Source of the DNA: Tachypleus tridentatus
Taxonomy: Eukaryota; Arthropoda; Merostomata; Xiphosura; Limulidae
Length of the DNA stretch: 64,000 nucleotides
Direction: 5' to 3'
NCBI RefSeq assembly: GCF_004210375.1
Contig: NC_134833.1
Span: 47,300,782 to 47,364,781 of the forward strand
In this document: positions 12,732-23,768 of the stretch, in pieces
How the letters are laid out: each line of letters opens with the position of its first letter
Numbering within the stretch: position 1 is the first letter of the stretch
The notes under the pieces: model-generated
What the model saw: only the letters and a program-made list of their open reading frames with translations
Database searches by the model: none
Told to the model about the DNA's origin: nothing
Translations under genes and position numbers: made by a program

Positions 12732-12890
12732 TTCAGGAAAATGGGTAAATTTGAAAATTTCATTAACCAGGTCACCAAAGCAAAGTTTGAAGAGAAAAAT
12801 AGGTCTTTTCCATTTACTTTAGACATAAGCAATTGGGAAATAACACTTTCTGCCCAGGAACAAGAAAAGTAAAAAATGTGTTACATAGTG
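12732..12890 (-). repeat. Right terminal inverted repeat of the long-TIR element
   Basis: Inverted partner of 10377-10524, ending ttacatagtg next to TTA. It has a short insertion (aaagtaaaaa region) relative to the left arm. Confidence 0.8.
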
Positions 12891-13011
12891 TTATGTAGGT
12901 GTCAATATGTTGAAGAAAGATGACGTTGGATGAAAATACAAAATCTCAGTTTTGGCTCTTCGCTGGTTTTCGACTTTACATGATCTAGATAGCTGAAAAG
13001 CGGTAAATATA

Positions 13012-13971
13012 CACCCTTGTGTAAATTAATTGAAACAAATGGTCATTTTACAATATTTTCAACATGGCGGCCGGTGTAGGCTCGCTGGATCCGCTGATTT
13101 CCTTTAATAGTAATTTTTTCACACAGACAGCATCATTAGCTGTATTTTTTAGTACGGTCGATCTATTCTTGGGATATATGAAGAAATTTTGAGGAATATT
13201 ACGTCATTCGAAATTGCGTTAAAAGGGCAAGGAGACAAGTCAAAAAACAACTTTTTTACCAACTCAATGAATAAAAAACGGTATCAATGGGGTCTAAAAT
13301 ACAAGAACTGGACGCAAGAACAATGGTGTTATTTAATGACAAGTCTCATTTCTTTGTACAGGGTCAAAGAAGTCTGCATGTTCGCAGATCTCCAGGTGAG
13401 AAACATCGCGAATGTTATATTAATCAGTTCGTAAAACATTCCTTGAAGAAGATGTTTTGGTGCTTTTTCAGCTACTATGGCGTCGGAGGCTTACATATCT
13501 TAGAAATTATGATGCGAGGACCACAGTACTTCGACGTTTTGCAGAGAAGAGTCGTTCCAGAATTGAAAAAAGAGATTTCCAGATTTTTCAGCAAGATTTG
13601 GCTCCGTGCCACACACCGAAACTTGTGAAGAATTTTATGACTACAACGCGAATAAAGGTGCTGGACTGGCCTGGAAACTCTCCGGACTTAAATCCTATTG
13701 AAAATCTTTGGGTGATTTGTAAAGAAAGACTTCGGGGAAAAGATTGTACTACGAAAAATAAGCTAATTGAGGCCATAATTGAGGTGTGGTACCGCGATCT
13801 AAAAATTAGTAAAGATTGCAGTCGAAGCGGATGAATGATCTTCTGAAAAATAAAGGCGGTTATATCATGTATTAATTTGTGAGTAATTTTTGGATTCTCA
13901 TAAATAAAACGCAAAAAAATTGAAAAAAGTGTTATTTTTCGGTCTTCTTTTAATTAATTTTCACAAGGGTG
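13012..13971 (+). mobile_element. Tc1/mariner-type transposon, internally deleted, both ends present
   Basis: The ends are inverted repeats: CACCCTTGTGTAAATTAATT at 13012 and the reverse complement of the right end CACCCTTGTGAAAATTAATT (13952-13971). Both are bordered by TA (13010-13011 and 13972-13973), the Tc1/mariner target. At 960 bp the copy is much shorter than a complete Tc1-like element (typically 1.2-1.7 kb). The missing part is the 5' coding half with the DNA-binding domain. Confidence 0.9.
13189..13834 (+). pseudogene. Tc1-like transposase remnant (catalytic domain)
   Basis: The DDE catalytic domain is recognisable across two frames. VLFNDKSHFF (first D region) lies at about 13325-13355, RRSPGEK and KKMFWCFFSYYGVG follow, FQQDLAPCHT (second D) at about 13585-13615, and DWPGNSPDLNPIENLW (third acidic residue, E) at about 13660-13710. 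The frame shifts once near 13570-13590, so the longest pieces are 113 and 125 codons. The N-terminal paired-type helix-turn-helix region is absent and the C-terminus ends early (SKDCSRSG, then stop). Cannot encode an active transposase. Confidence 0.9.
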
Positions 13972-13973
13972 TA

Positions 13974-14380
13974 CAAAGTACAAAGATAGAGTGAATATGC
14001 CAGGTAGCACTTCATACTTAGCTTCTTATGACTTGTTTTGCTTAAATACGGTCGTCTGTCATGACTACATGAAGAGCACTAAGCACATTCTCTGATGCCT
14101 GTGTTTGATCCTGTCCGTCTTAACAATTTGTATTCAATATGATTTATCAACTCTTATTTTTTTAAATGTATAAATATTTTAAAATAATTTTATTTTATTT
14201 TTGTAAAATATTTCTCCAATTTTTTTTTACATTTAGTATCACGTTTTAAGTATCTTGAACTCTATTAATGTAATCTTTTTTTTCAATAGTAAAAAATAAA
14301 TTTCCTTTGTATAGTTTTCTCATAATCATGTCTTTAATATTTTTTACCTGATTAAGTGCTTCATGTTCTTCCAGGTTTAT
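13974..14380. other. Unassigned AT-rich DNA
   Basis: Nothing recognised between the Tc1-like element and the next SINE. Confidence 0.5.
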
Positions 14381-14507
14381 GTTTGTTTGGTGTTTATTAA
14401 TTTCGCGCAAAGCTACACGAGGGTTATCTGCGCTAGCCGTCCCTAATTTAGCAGTGTAAGACTAAACGGAAGACAGCTAGTCATCAACACCAACCGCCAA
14501 CACTTGG
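14381..14507 (-). repeat. SINE-A, tail half only
   Basis: Contains the tail and body (gtttgtttggtg, ttcgcgcaaagctacacgag, aatttagcagtgtaagac). It stops at 'cgccaacacttgg', so the tRNA-like head is missing (5' truncation). Confidence 0.8.
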
Positions 14508-15983
14508 TAATCAGTGTTTATTTATTTCTGCTTCATGATAATATGTTCCATTCTTACGTGATCAGTGCTGACTAATATTCTACGGGAATAAAGGAAACCA
14601 TTGAAAGAGGAATAACTGTCTTCTCGATAGTTTCATTAAGCTATGTAACACAGTGAGAGGATACCAAATTTAAAGTATACGAAAGAACTGTTTCTGTAAC
14701 TGAGGATGGGTTTAATAAAATATGGAAAATGTGGACAATAGGTTATAGATACATACACAAATAGGGTACTAAACTCTGATATTAAAAGGACAAGGGATTT
14801 TACAAATCAACTAAAATGCCTTAAAAATTTAGTTAACAATGGTGATGGATCGTTCATTTCAGTCAAATATGAACGAGTGCTTACTACTAAATTACGCGTA
14901 AAAGTTATATCCGTGAGTACGGGTAGTTTTCCAAAGTTGGTAATACATGATGACTGTACGGAAATCAAAACTGATTGGCTATTTTTCATGGTCTATATAC
15001 CCTTCAGGATAAGTATCTGAGCGCTTAGTCCCATTCTGAGTAATGACCAAATAAGTCAGCCAACAAATTATTTTTGATAATAAATACGTGAAGAACTGTG
15101 ATATAGTGTACATTTTGTTAATAAGATATGGAACATGCCTCGGAATTGTTTAAAAGTCTATATGCCTATGGATGAAAATAATATTCAAATGAATATGGTC
15201 AAAGGGTCATGGAAAGGTTTTTGATCAGCAAGCCTATAGAGAGAAACATCAGTGATTACGCGAGTGTACATTGAGAGAATAATACTTGTTACAGAGCCTA
15301 GTTGTACTAGCAATATTGCAACTGTAGCGCCAAGAACCTGTACTTATGTTTGGTTTATGAGGATCAGTTTATTAGTACAATAAACTAGGTTACCCAATGT
15401 ACAAACCTTGACTGCAGCAATGATATTTTCAATATTTTGGAATTAAGTCGAAATATAAGACGTAGATCTTTCATTAGTCATAGATCGGCTGAGTTATGTG
15501 AAATTTCAACACAAACGTATTACATCTGACTCTTGCTAAGAATATGCCATGTAGATAAGCAGTGGTTATTTAGGCGGCAGCTGGAATCATATGGACCTCT
15601 GTCCTTTTATTTCTACCTAATTACATTTCCTTGGCAGGGTGGTGTTAATTAGAACTTATAATATAATCCAGTCATGGGTCAAGATTACACTAAGGAAGAT
15701 AGTTGTTAACATTTATTCTGTATGGTTGAAATAAACAGGGAACTCAATAATTTAAACTATTAAATGTTTGTTTACTTTAGAGAAAGCTGCATCAAGCTAC
15801 ATATACCTGTGTTATGTTCACTGTAGATATTGATCTACGAATGTTAGCGTTATAAGACTTGAAACCTAACACTAAATATCTTAGAAACGACCTTTTTGCA
15901 TGATATCGTATACACTAAATTTTGAAATTGACAACCAAATGTTGTAAAATATAATTGTTCCTAAAAGTTAGCATAACATGAAC
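14508..15983. other. Unassigned AT-rich DNA
   Basis: Chance-size open frames only. No repeat family recognised. Confidence 0.5.
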
Positions 15984-16014
15984 CCTATTAAGACGAAGTA
16001 AACTTCGTGAAACT
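15984..16014 (+). other. Possible relic of a hammerhead-like motif
   Basis: CTATTAA, one base, a perfect 6-bp hairpin (ACGAAG/CTTCGT, loop TAAA), then GAAAC. The hairpin and GAAAC fit the arrangement seen at 29915, but the CTGANGA part matches at only 4 of 7 positions. Chance is a real alternative. Confidence 0.2.
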
Positions 16015-16024
16015 ATCTTTCTTT

Positions 16025-16301
16025 GGTTTTGGTTTGTTTTGAATTTCGCGTAAAGCTACACGAGGGCTATCTACGCTAGCCGTCTCTAATTTAGCAGTGT
16101 AAGACAGGAGGGAAGGCAGTTAGTCATCACTATCTACCATCAGCTCTTGGGCTACTCTTTTACTAACGAATAGTGGAATTGACCGTCACATTATAACGCC
16201 CCCACGGCTGAAAGGGCGAGCATGTTTGGTGTGACGGGGATTCGAACCCGCGACTCTCGGATTACAACTCGAGAGTTTTACCCACCTGGCCATGCTGGGC
16301 C
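16025..16301 (-). repeat. SINE-A, full-length
   Basis: Complete, with B box (ggggattcgaacccgcgac on plus). TSD of 11 bp with one mismatch: tatctttcttt at 16014 and tatctctcttt at 16302. Most of a 70-codon open frame at 16186-16398 lies in this repeat and is not a gene. Confidence 0.92.
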
Positions 16302-16547
16302 TATCTCTCTTTTGTAAAGCATTGCGATATATACAGGGCATATAAAATAGTGAAGTATCAGTGTTTCTGAAAGAAAAACAAAACACTATACATCTCACGA
16401 GTATGTTATGGTATGTAATCGATCTATTTTTACAAGCAATTTTGAAAAGTATTTATAATGATCAATAATCAAATGTCACTAAATGTAAAATAATGTCACG
16501 AAGGTTTTTCATTTTACCGAATTAAATTTCTTGAACTAACTATCAGT

Positions 16548-16816
16548 GGGCCCGGCATGGCCACGAGGTTAAGGCACTCGACTCCTCATTCGAAGTTCAC
16601 GAGTTCGAATCTCCGTTACAACAAACATGCTTGCCCTTTCATCCGTGGGAGCGTTATAAGGTTACAGACAATCCCACTATTCGTTGGTAAAAGACAAGCC
16701 CAAGAGTTGGCGGTGGGAGGTGATAATTAGCTGTCTTCCCTCTAGTTTTACACTGCTAAATTAGAGACAGCTAGCGCAGATAACTCTCGTATAGCTTCGC
16801 GTGAAATTCGAAAAGA
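16548..16816 (+). repeat. SINE-A, full-length, plus orientation
   Basis: Starts GGGCCCGGCATGGCCACGAG (tRNA-like head with A-box region), B box GAGTTCGAATC, tail ttcgcgtgaaattcg. TSD of 10 bp with one mismatch: aactatcagt at 16538 and aactattagt at 16817. Lies about 250 bp from an inverted copy. Confidence 0.92.
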
Positions 16817-17221
16817 AACTATTAGTGTACTGTATATTTTCTCGAAGTATTTTGTTTGATTAAATCTCTGTATGCATTATATTTAGGTAATAGTTGATTT
16901 TATTTAATAGATTTCTTAAACCAGAAGCTTATTATTTTTAAAAACTAAAATTCCAATCAATTGAAATACAAACACGAAAAGTACTGAAATATAAATTGAA
17001 AAAAATAGTAATCGAATTGCAAGTTCTTGAAAAATCTAACGGTATTTTTTTTGCTACAGAACGAAATCTACCTACTTCTATTTTGAACATTCATAAAAAA
17101 AGTTATATAATATGTAGTAAAAAAGAAGGCACAATATTATAAAATCAAAATAGTGTTGCTGTGGGAAAGTCAGACATATCAATTTGTAACATGATTCTAC
17201 TAAGAAAACAAATTTCTCTAT

Positions 17222-17478
17222 CACGCTAGGGCGTTCGACTCATAATCTGATGATCACGAAATTAAATCTTCGTCACACTAAATATGCTCACCCTTTTACC
17301 CGTGGCAGCGTATAATGTTGAAACTTACTCTCACTATTCGTTGGTAAGAGATTAGCCCGAAGTTGGTGGAGGGTGATAATGACTAGTGGCCCTCCCTATA
17401 ATCTTACACTGCCAAATTAGGGACGGTTAGTGTAGTTAGCCTTCGTGTAGCTTTGTACAAAATTCAAACAAACAAACA
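17222..17478 (+). repeat. SINE-A, 5'-truncated, diverged
   Basis: The first bases of the head are missing. It continues through gggcgttcgactcataatct, the body (cactattcgttggtaagag) and the tail ending caaacaaacaaac. Confidence 0.8.
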
Positions 17479-18164
17479 TGGAAATACGCAGCCATCTTCT
17501 CAGCCGAGGATTTGAGATTGATGTATTTGACAACGCTCAAGGCCTCATAGATTAATTTATTTTAAGCTTGTCCAATATAAATTTAATTTAAAGATGGGCT
17601 GGTATAGTTCCCACGCTTGGTATTACTGGCGAGCAAAAATGTGAATAATAGAAAGGGAAACAAAATTCTCATAGATTAATGTATGCGTCAAAAGTTGCTT
17701 TTGTCAACGTGTAATTTGAAATTGTACGTGTGATCGATTTTAAAACGGTATGTGAAACTTATCGAATTTTTTTATAGATATTAAGTAAAATTTTCATTTT
17801 ATAAGATAAATAAGTTGTAGTAGAAGTGTAATAAAACTGTTAAATATGGATAAAATTATTTATGAGTTAACTTATGTTTCACTCAAATTCCCTTAAGTGC
17901 TTTCTAAGAGTTTATTGATGTAAAACGAAGTATAGTCTAAAGTTTTCAGTAAGCCTAAATTAAGCAGTTACTTACGTGAACTAATAAAGAAATTAAATGA
18001 CAAATTATGTGATACATGAAATAAATACAACCAGTATCTTAAGAGGTAAGAAAACATTATATATCATAAACCAAACATATAGAACCGAAGATACAGTAAA
18101 ATAAATTTTACCTGAAATGAAAGCAATGAAGATAATTTTACCAAACTTTTAATGAGAAACATTG
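17479..18164. other. Unassigned AT-rich DNA
   Basis: Nothing recognised. Confidence 0.5.
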
Positions 18165-18262
18165 TTGAATTTCGCGATAAGCTGCCTGAAGGATTTGCGC
18201 GCTAAACGTCCATAATTTCAAAGTAACTGAGCCCACCTTCGATGAAACTCTAATAATCACTA
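18165..18262 (-). repeat. Possible SINE-A tail fragment
   Basis: tgaatttcgcgataagctg and cataatttcaaagtaa resemble the SINE-A tail and body, but the rest is too diverged to be sure. Confidence 0.35.
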
Positions 18263-18360
18263 AATAACTAAAACATTAATGTTGATATGATTTATTCTTA
18301 TATATATATGTGTATATATACACGCACACAACTATAGTGTATATATGCATTCAAGAAGAT

Positions 18361-18661
18361 TTGTTTTATTTGTTGTGAATTTCACACAAAACTACATAAT
18401 GGCTATCTATCTGCACTTGTCGTCCTTAATTTTGCAGTGTAATTAGAACTAAAGGAAAGGCTTCTAGTCATCACCATTCACCGCCAAGTTCTGGGATACT
18501 CTTTTACAAACGAATAATGAGATTGACTGTTACATTATTACGCTCCAACAGCTTAAAGGGCTAGCATGTTTGGTGTGATAGGGATTCTAACCCGCCACCT
18601 TCAGATTACGAGTTGAGCGCCCTAATCAGGGTATAACCTCGGTTATACAGGGCCGGGCCTG
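18361..18661 (-). repeat. SINE-A, full-length, diverged
   Basis: Whole element recognisable, with a small duplication in the head (tataacctcggttatacagg). Possible TSD: ttcaagaagat at 18350 and ttcaagacaagat at 18662. Confidence 0.8.
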
Positions 18662-19400
18662 TTCAAGACAAGATATTTAACATATCTCAAGAAAGATTTA
18701 AATGTGCTTGAATCTCCGTTTTAACTATGGAAACTCATATACAAAAGATGTTTTGTTTCTTGAAAATAATTCTCAGTCTATATGTTAAGGTTTCACTTTC
18801 ATATGTGAATAACATTAGCTAATAACCAGGTAACCTGCTTGGCACTCTTATCGATAAGCTTTCTTCAAAATGAATACGATACTCATTAGACGTCACTGTC
18901 AATTAAAACAATGTACCTATCTTGAGACACATCCATACCATCACATTACTCCTAATAAATACATGACGAAATAAGAGACATGTAACAAACCCTATTGATA
19001 GTCTTTTTTTTTAACTGAGTAATCGTTGTAGCGGCAATTGTATGAGGGATCCATAGACAACCACTATTACATATAATCCTAAAACGGACGGCTTCACAGG
19101 GAATACTTTAACACTTCTCAGATTCACACGTTATGTAACTAGTCTTCGTGAACTGGAATTATGATCATGCACAGCTTTTGGATTTATATTAATATAGAAT
19201 AGCTTCCATATTAGTATACAATTATATATGATGCATTTGTAAGTGTGTAATCAGCTTCTTACATTGACATCTATTAACTGTTAATGAAAACAAAACATTA
19301 ATGCATAAGCTTCATATAAAACCAGTAGAAGGTGGAGTTGTTACTCCTTCCAACATGTTTCATTGAAAATCCTGTTTTGAAGAAACAGACTGCTTACTGC
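18662..19400. other. Unassigned AT-rich DNA
   Basis: Nothing recognised. Confidence 0.5.
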
Positions 19401-19662
19401 TTGTTTGTCAGATGTTTGCACAAACCTGGTCGAAGGCTATTTATGTTATTCATTCCAAATTTTGAAGTGACAAGCTAGAAGGAAGAGAGCTAGTTAACAT
19501 TATCCACTGACAGCTCTTCAGCTACCATTTACTAACAAAATGAGAGACTAACTGTCAAATATTATAACAGCACTACAGGTGAACATGTTTGGCAATGGAT
19601 ATCGATTCCACCATCAGTAAACTGATAATCGAGTGCCCTAACCACCAAGTTATACCAAGCCA
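19401..19662 (-). repeat. SINE-A-related, strongly diverged copy
   Basis: Same order of blocks (ttgtttgtc tail, gaaggctat, gagagctagtta, catgtttggca, then head accaccaagttataccaagcc), but with many differences. It may be an older subfamily. Confidence 0.6.
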
Positions 19663-19897
19663 ACTAGTTGCAGTAAAATATTTATTTGACAACTCAACTA
19701 ACCGAACGAAACTTTCTAGGGAGTTAAAGGGGATGGGGAAATTAACCCTAAGATAATTAAGATGATTAATTAAATATTGTTCTGAAAACACTTCTGGTAT
19801 AGTGGTGCTAAGTGCAAAACTGACCTAGAAAATATTTGTTGAATAAATTATAGTATACATGTACTAGCTCGTGCACTGTATGATTCTGCAGATTAGA

Positions 19898-20172
19898 TTT
19901 GTTTGTTTTTTTAATTTCGCACAAAGCTACTAGAGGGCTATCTGTGCTAGCTGTCCCTAATTTAGCAGTGTAAGACTAGAGGGTAGGCAGCTAGTTATCA
20001 CCACCCACTGTCAACTCTTTAGCTACTCTTTTACCAACGAATAGTGGGATTGACCGTATTTTATAACGCCCCAACGGCTGAAAGGGCAAGCATGTTTGGC
20101 GCGACGGGGATGCTAACCTGCGACCCTCAGATTACGAGTCGCACGCCTTAACACGCTTGGCCATGCCGGGCC
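19898..20172 (-). repeat. SINE-A, full-length
   Basis: Near-consensus copy with head ggccatgccgggcc on plus. TSD of 13 bp with one mismatch: tctgcagattaga at 19885 and tctgcacattaga at 20175. Confidence 0.92.
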
Positions 20173-20389
20173 ACTCTGCACATTAGAGAAAGCATATTGC
20201 TAATCCATGACTGCTTAAAAAAATCATAATCATTTAAGAAGATGACCACCAATGAACTTTTTTAGAAAACATTACGCAACAGCACGAAAAGACCAACAAG
20301 TTCCAGGTATACCTTTTACAGAAGAAATGTTGACTAAATGAAACAGACATTTCAATGATTGACGATAATAGAAATACATATAGTATATA

Positions 20390-20452
20390 TTATTCATAAA
20401 GCCACACAACTGAGTGACTCTTTATTCATAAAGCCACACAACTGAGTAACTC
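20390..20452. repeat. Short tandem duplication (~31 bp x 2)
   Basis: The unit ttcataaagccacacaactg occurs twice in a row, followed by gagtgactc or gagtaactc. Confidence 0.85.
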
Positions 20453-20733
20453 AATAAGTAACTCGCTTATTGCAGGCTGATCTTCTTTACCCTATATTAC
20501 TGTTTTATTTCGTAATATACGTATATTAGTACGCTATGCTCATTTGCATGTTCGCATGCATTAATTACACCGTCGTGATCAATAACGTCTCTATGGTTAC
20601 TAGTATATTATTTTAACATTGTCATTGCGTCACTTCAATACATGACGTAATCAAATATTTTATTTTATTGATGTTTTCATTTTTAGCTTATTTAGTGATA
20701 AGTATTATTACAAGTTAATAGGTTTCAGAGTAA

Positions 20734-20862
20734 GGAAGATTATTGTTTTGAACAAATGTGACGTTTTGGTCAGTGGTGCTATCATCCCTACCAGCGCAAT
20801 TGAGAATGTTAACATCAGTGACCGAAACGTCGCACCTGTTCTTAAAATATAACCTTCTTTAT
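20734..20862. repeat. Inverted repeat around GACGTTTYGGTC
   Basis: Arms of roughly 48 bp (about 20734-20782 and 20812-20862) pair as inverted copies, sharing aag(g)aag.tta, gaacarrtgygacgttt and ggtcastgrtg, with a loop of about 30 bp. Could be a MITE-like fragment or a collapsed end of a retroelement; no coding sequence. Confidence 0.65.
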
Positions 20863-21233
20863 TGAAAAACTGTAATTTGTAATGAAATAATTTTTTGTTG
20901 CCAGGTTGTGAACGCGTTTTGCAAGCTGGCGAAATATTATTGCAATTGATTAACCATGAAATGAGACATTAGTGTTAGGCTTAACATGTTTTCAAACATT
21001 GTGATAGAAATACACTTATTATACCAGAAGAGCAGGAAGAAAATTAATTGTGGGTGAAAGAGGAGGGCAAGGTTTATTTGAGTGAGCTGCGCGAGGGGCC
21101 GTGTACCAAAAGTGCATCCATAACGGCAGGAGTCCAACGATCACCTTTTGACCATGTAAACTCTAGAGTTCTTCATTTTGATACATGTATTTTGGGACAG
21201 TAAACAATGTTTTGATTCTTAAAAATTCCTAAA

Positions 21234-21340
21234 GGTTTGGTTGTTTGAAATTAGGCACAAAACAACACTATGGGCTATTTGTGCTCTGCCCACCAGGGGT
21301 ATAGATACCCGGATTTTAGAGTTATAAATTCCAGATATTC
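21234..21340 (-). repeat. SINE-B1 copy
   Basis: ttaggcacaaaacaacacta, gggctatttgtgctctgccc and the B-box-like region (gatacccggattttagag) match SINE-B1. The head beyond about 21340 is lost. Confidence 0.6.
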
Positions 21341-21450
21341 CTTTTCCGTTATGGACAAGAAAACGATGCAATTTCATGGAAAGCACAAATGTAATCATTC
21401 TTTGCCCGTTTGGTGGTTAACATTATTGTTTTTATTCCACGCGATTAATG

Positions 21451-21609
21451 TGAACGTCAATCCCACTATTCATTGGTGAAACAGTAGTCTAAGAGTTGGC
21501 TATGATTGTTGATGAGTAGCTGCCTTCCATCTAGTCTTACACTGTTAAATTAGTGACGGCTAGCTTATATAGCCCTGGTGTAGCTATGTGGGAAATTAAA
21601 AAATACAAC
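21451..21609 (+). repeat. SINE-A, tail half only, plus orientation
   Basis: Starts at the body (gtcaatcccactattcattgg) and runs to the tail (gtagctatgtgggaaattaa). Head missing; it lies about 110 bp from an oppositely oriented SINE-B1. Confidence 0.8.
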
Positions 21610-21836
21610 AAAATTCTCGAAAATTTTTAAAGGACTAGATTAAAAATATATTGCTTAAAAATGCAATAAGCTTAACAACAAGTATAATTCATTTTTTTTA
21701 TGTCTGAAATCATCATTTTTGTCTGTGAAGTAAAGTCTCAAATTTATTCTTTACAAATCATATAAACGCTAAAAATCCACTCAGTCTGCAGCTTAAGGTC
21801 GTTTAGTTATGGAAATCGCAAACAAAGTTTATATTC

Positions 21837-21972
21837 TTGAACGTTTAGCCTTACTTTAACTGAAAGATCATGATATTCTAACTAGCGTTTTATTTTATTG
21901 TTTGTTGAACGTTTAGCCTTACTTTAACTGAAAGATCATGATATTCTAACTAGCGTTTTATTTTATTGTTTG
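21837..21972. repeat. Perfect 68-bp tandem duplication
   Basis: Two identical 68-bp units, starting ttgaacgtttagcc at 21837 and 21905 and ending tattttattgtttg. No difference seen between them. Confidence 0.97.
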
Positions 21973-21974
21973 TT

Positions 21975-22551
21975 CTCTAAAACAAAATCAAGTCATTTTA
22001 AGCGTAAAATATGCCATCCTAGCGCTTGTTTGTACAATTTTTAATGACACTATAAAGTAATAAAAACGGGAAAGAAGAATCACAATTTTATATTTATTTA
22101 TTTCTCTAAAATCACGTGATATGTTTCGGTTCGATAATTTATATTTTTTTAAGAAATACAAAATATGTTAGTCAGCAATTCATCTTTACATTATGTAGGA
22201 CTCTGATTCACAAACCTGCGGAAGTTGTTACTTTTTTCTAATTCATCATTCCTGACAAGGACGTTTCCTTTGCTCTTTTTAAACAAAATGTGGTGCGCTG
22301 TCTTACTTTTTTGTCACTTCCGACCTCGGCATGGAAGTCCGAGTTATACTGAATCAAGAATTATTTCTTCAGAAAAAAAAACATGTAATGAAACTCAGTT
22401 TAATGGAGTTCTTATATGTAAGCGCAGATATTTACTCTGAGTAAGAAATATTTATTTTCGACTTTAATGAAGAATGTTAATTTGTTTTTCTTCAACTCTT
22501 CTGGGCATTGTATACAGTTTGCAAAATTATTCTCTCTTATGCAGGAGTGCG
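21975..22551. other. Unassigned AT-rich DNA
   Basis: A 71-codon open frame at 22225-22440 (plus) has no family resemblance; otherwise nothing seen. Confidence 0.45.
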
Positions 22552-22659
22552 TTCTTATAGCAAAGTCACGTTGGGCTATTTGCTGTGTCTACCGACGAAA
22601 ATCGAACCTCTGATTTTAACACTGTGAATCCGACGATTTACCGCTTTCCCAGAGGGGTA
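22552..22659 (-). repeat. SINE-B2 copy
   Basis: ttcttatagcaaagtcacg, gggctatttgctgtgtct, a B box (aaatcgaacctctg on plus) and ttaccgctttcccagagggg. The whole unit reads as a tRNA-like head with a very short tail. Confidence 0.7.
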
Positions 22660-23211
22660 CTGCTCACTCTTAACAATAATGCTACATTATGATGAAATAC
22701 AAATTGTATAAACAGTTTTTTAATTAACTTGTTTTTATTCAAAACTCCAATGATTATACTTAAAAGTGTTATGTGCGAAGGAGGCTGAATGTCAGTGAAG
22801 CTGCAAATAAAATATATAAAATTAAATTTGATAATTGCATAAATATTCAGCTCTCTAACTCAGTACTTGATGAAAATACCTTTGGCAGAAACTACTGTTA
22901 TTACGCTTCAATTATTCTTATTTTGGGTATGTAATTGTTAAATCATTAATTGTGTGGTAATTTGTTTAACAAACACTGACCAAAATTACAAGAAGGTGGG
23001 AGAAAAGTTACCCATTTTAGTTAAAGTGATGATTTTTTTTTTATAAATTATGGTATCACAGGAGATGGTTGGTTAAATATTATAAACAAATCATAATATA
23101 TTATGATTATTATTATGAAGCTAATCTTCGATTTATTCAAATTTTACAAAAAATTCAGAATATAACAACATAGATTCTCTGAATGCTTATCTTGAAAATG
23201 TATTTACTATT
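22660..23211. other. Unassigned AT-rich DNA
   Basis: Nothing recognised before the hAT-1 target site. Confidence 0.45.
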
Positions 23212-23768
23212 TTCTATACTAGGGGTCACCAAATTGCAGTCCGCGGGCCGGATACGGCCCTCGAGGTCATTTTGTCCGGCCCGCCAGCAGCTAACCGCTT
23301 GAAAATAAAAAGGGACATTTCATGAAATGTCCGACTGTCATAGCAAAATAAATCACACCGATGGTCGCTTTAAGCTGGCAAACACAAAACGTTATGATAA
23401 AAATAAGCAAGGCTGTCACGCGCATTTTTAACCAATAGGAAAGTTCTTCTTTCGTCCTTGCTGACCATTTATTCATATCGAGGCACGTATCTGTGAAAGC
23501 ATTAGGATTTCGAAAACAAGTGCAGACTTAACCCTCGTCCTATCGACTCGTCTTGTAAATTCAGCGGCCTAGGGTTACCGCTTCAGCAAGCTCATTTCTC
23601 TTAGAAGTCGGGTTATGCGCTTTTCATAACTCGTTCTTAGGTAAGTGTCGTGGCAAACGTACGTACGATTTAATATATTTAGTTTGTGCGTTCTTGGACC
23701 AGTACAATAATTTTCTTACAGCGTTCTGTGTTTTTCATTTTCAGATCCTGTTTTTTTCACTCATCGTT

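Larger units (their letters stand above)
10377..12890 (-). mobile_element. DNA element with ~150-bp terminal inverted repeats carrying an 'uncharacterized protein' gene
   Basis: The two ends are inverted copies of each other. 10377-10524 read as reverse complement aligns with 12732-12890, sharing for example 'aaatttcatta.ccaggtcac', 'aaagcaaag', 'acataagcaat', 'gaaataacac' and 'ccaggaacaa'. By eye identity is about three quarters over roughly 150 bp. The outer ends read CATTATGCAACACA (left) and CACTATGTAACACA (right, reverse complement), bordered on both sides by TTA (10374-10376, 12891-12893), a possible 3-bp TSD. The only gene inside is the minus-strand pseudogene at 10629-12531. The protein family is common in arthropod genomes, from memory; I infer that it belongs to the element. 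Confidence 0.75.

Noticed and set aside
16186..16398. 70-codon minus-strand open frame
   Set aside because: More than half of it lies in a SINE-A copy and reads its tRNA-like head; not a gene.
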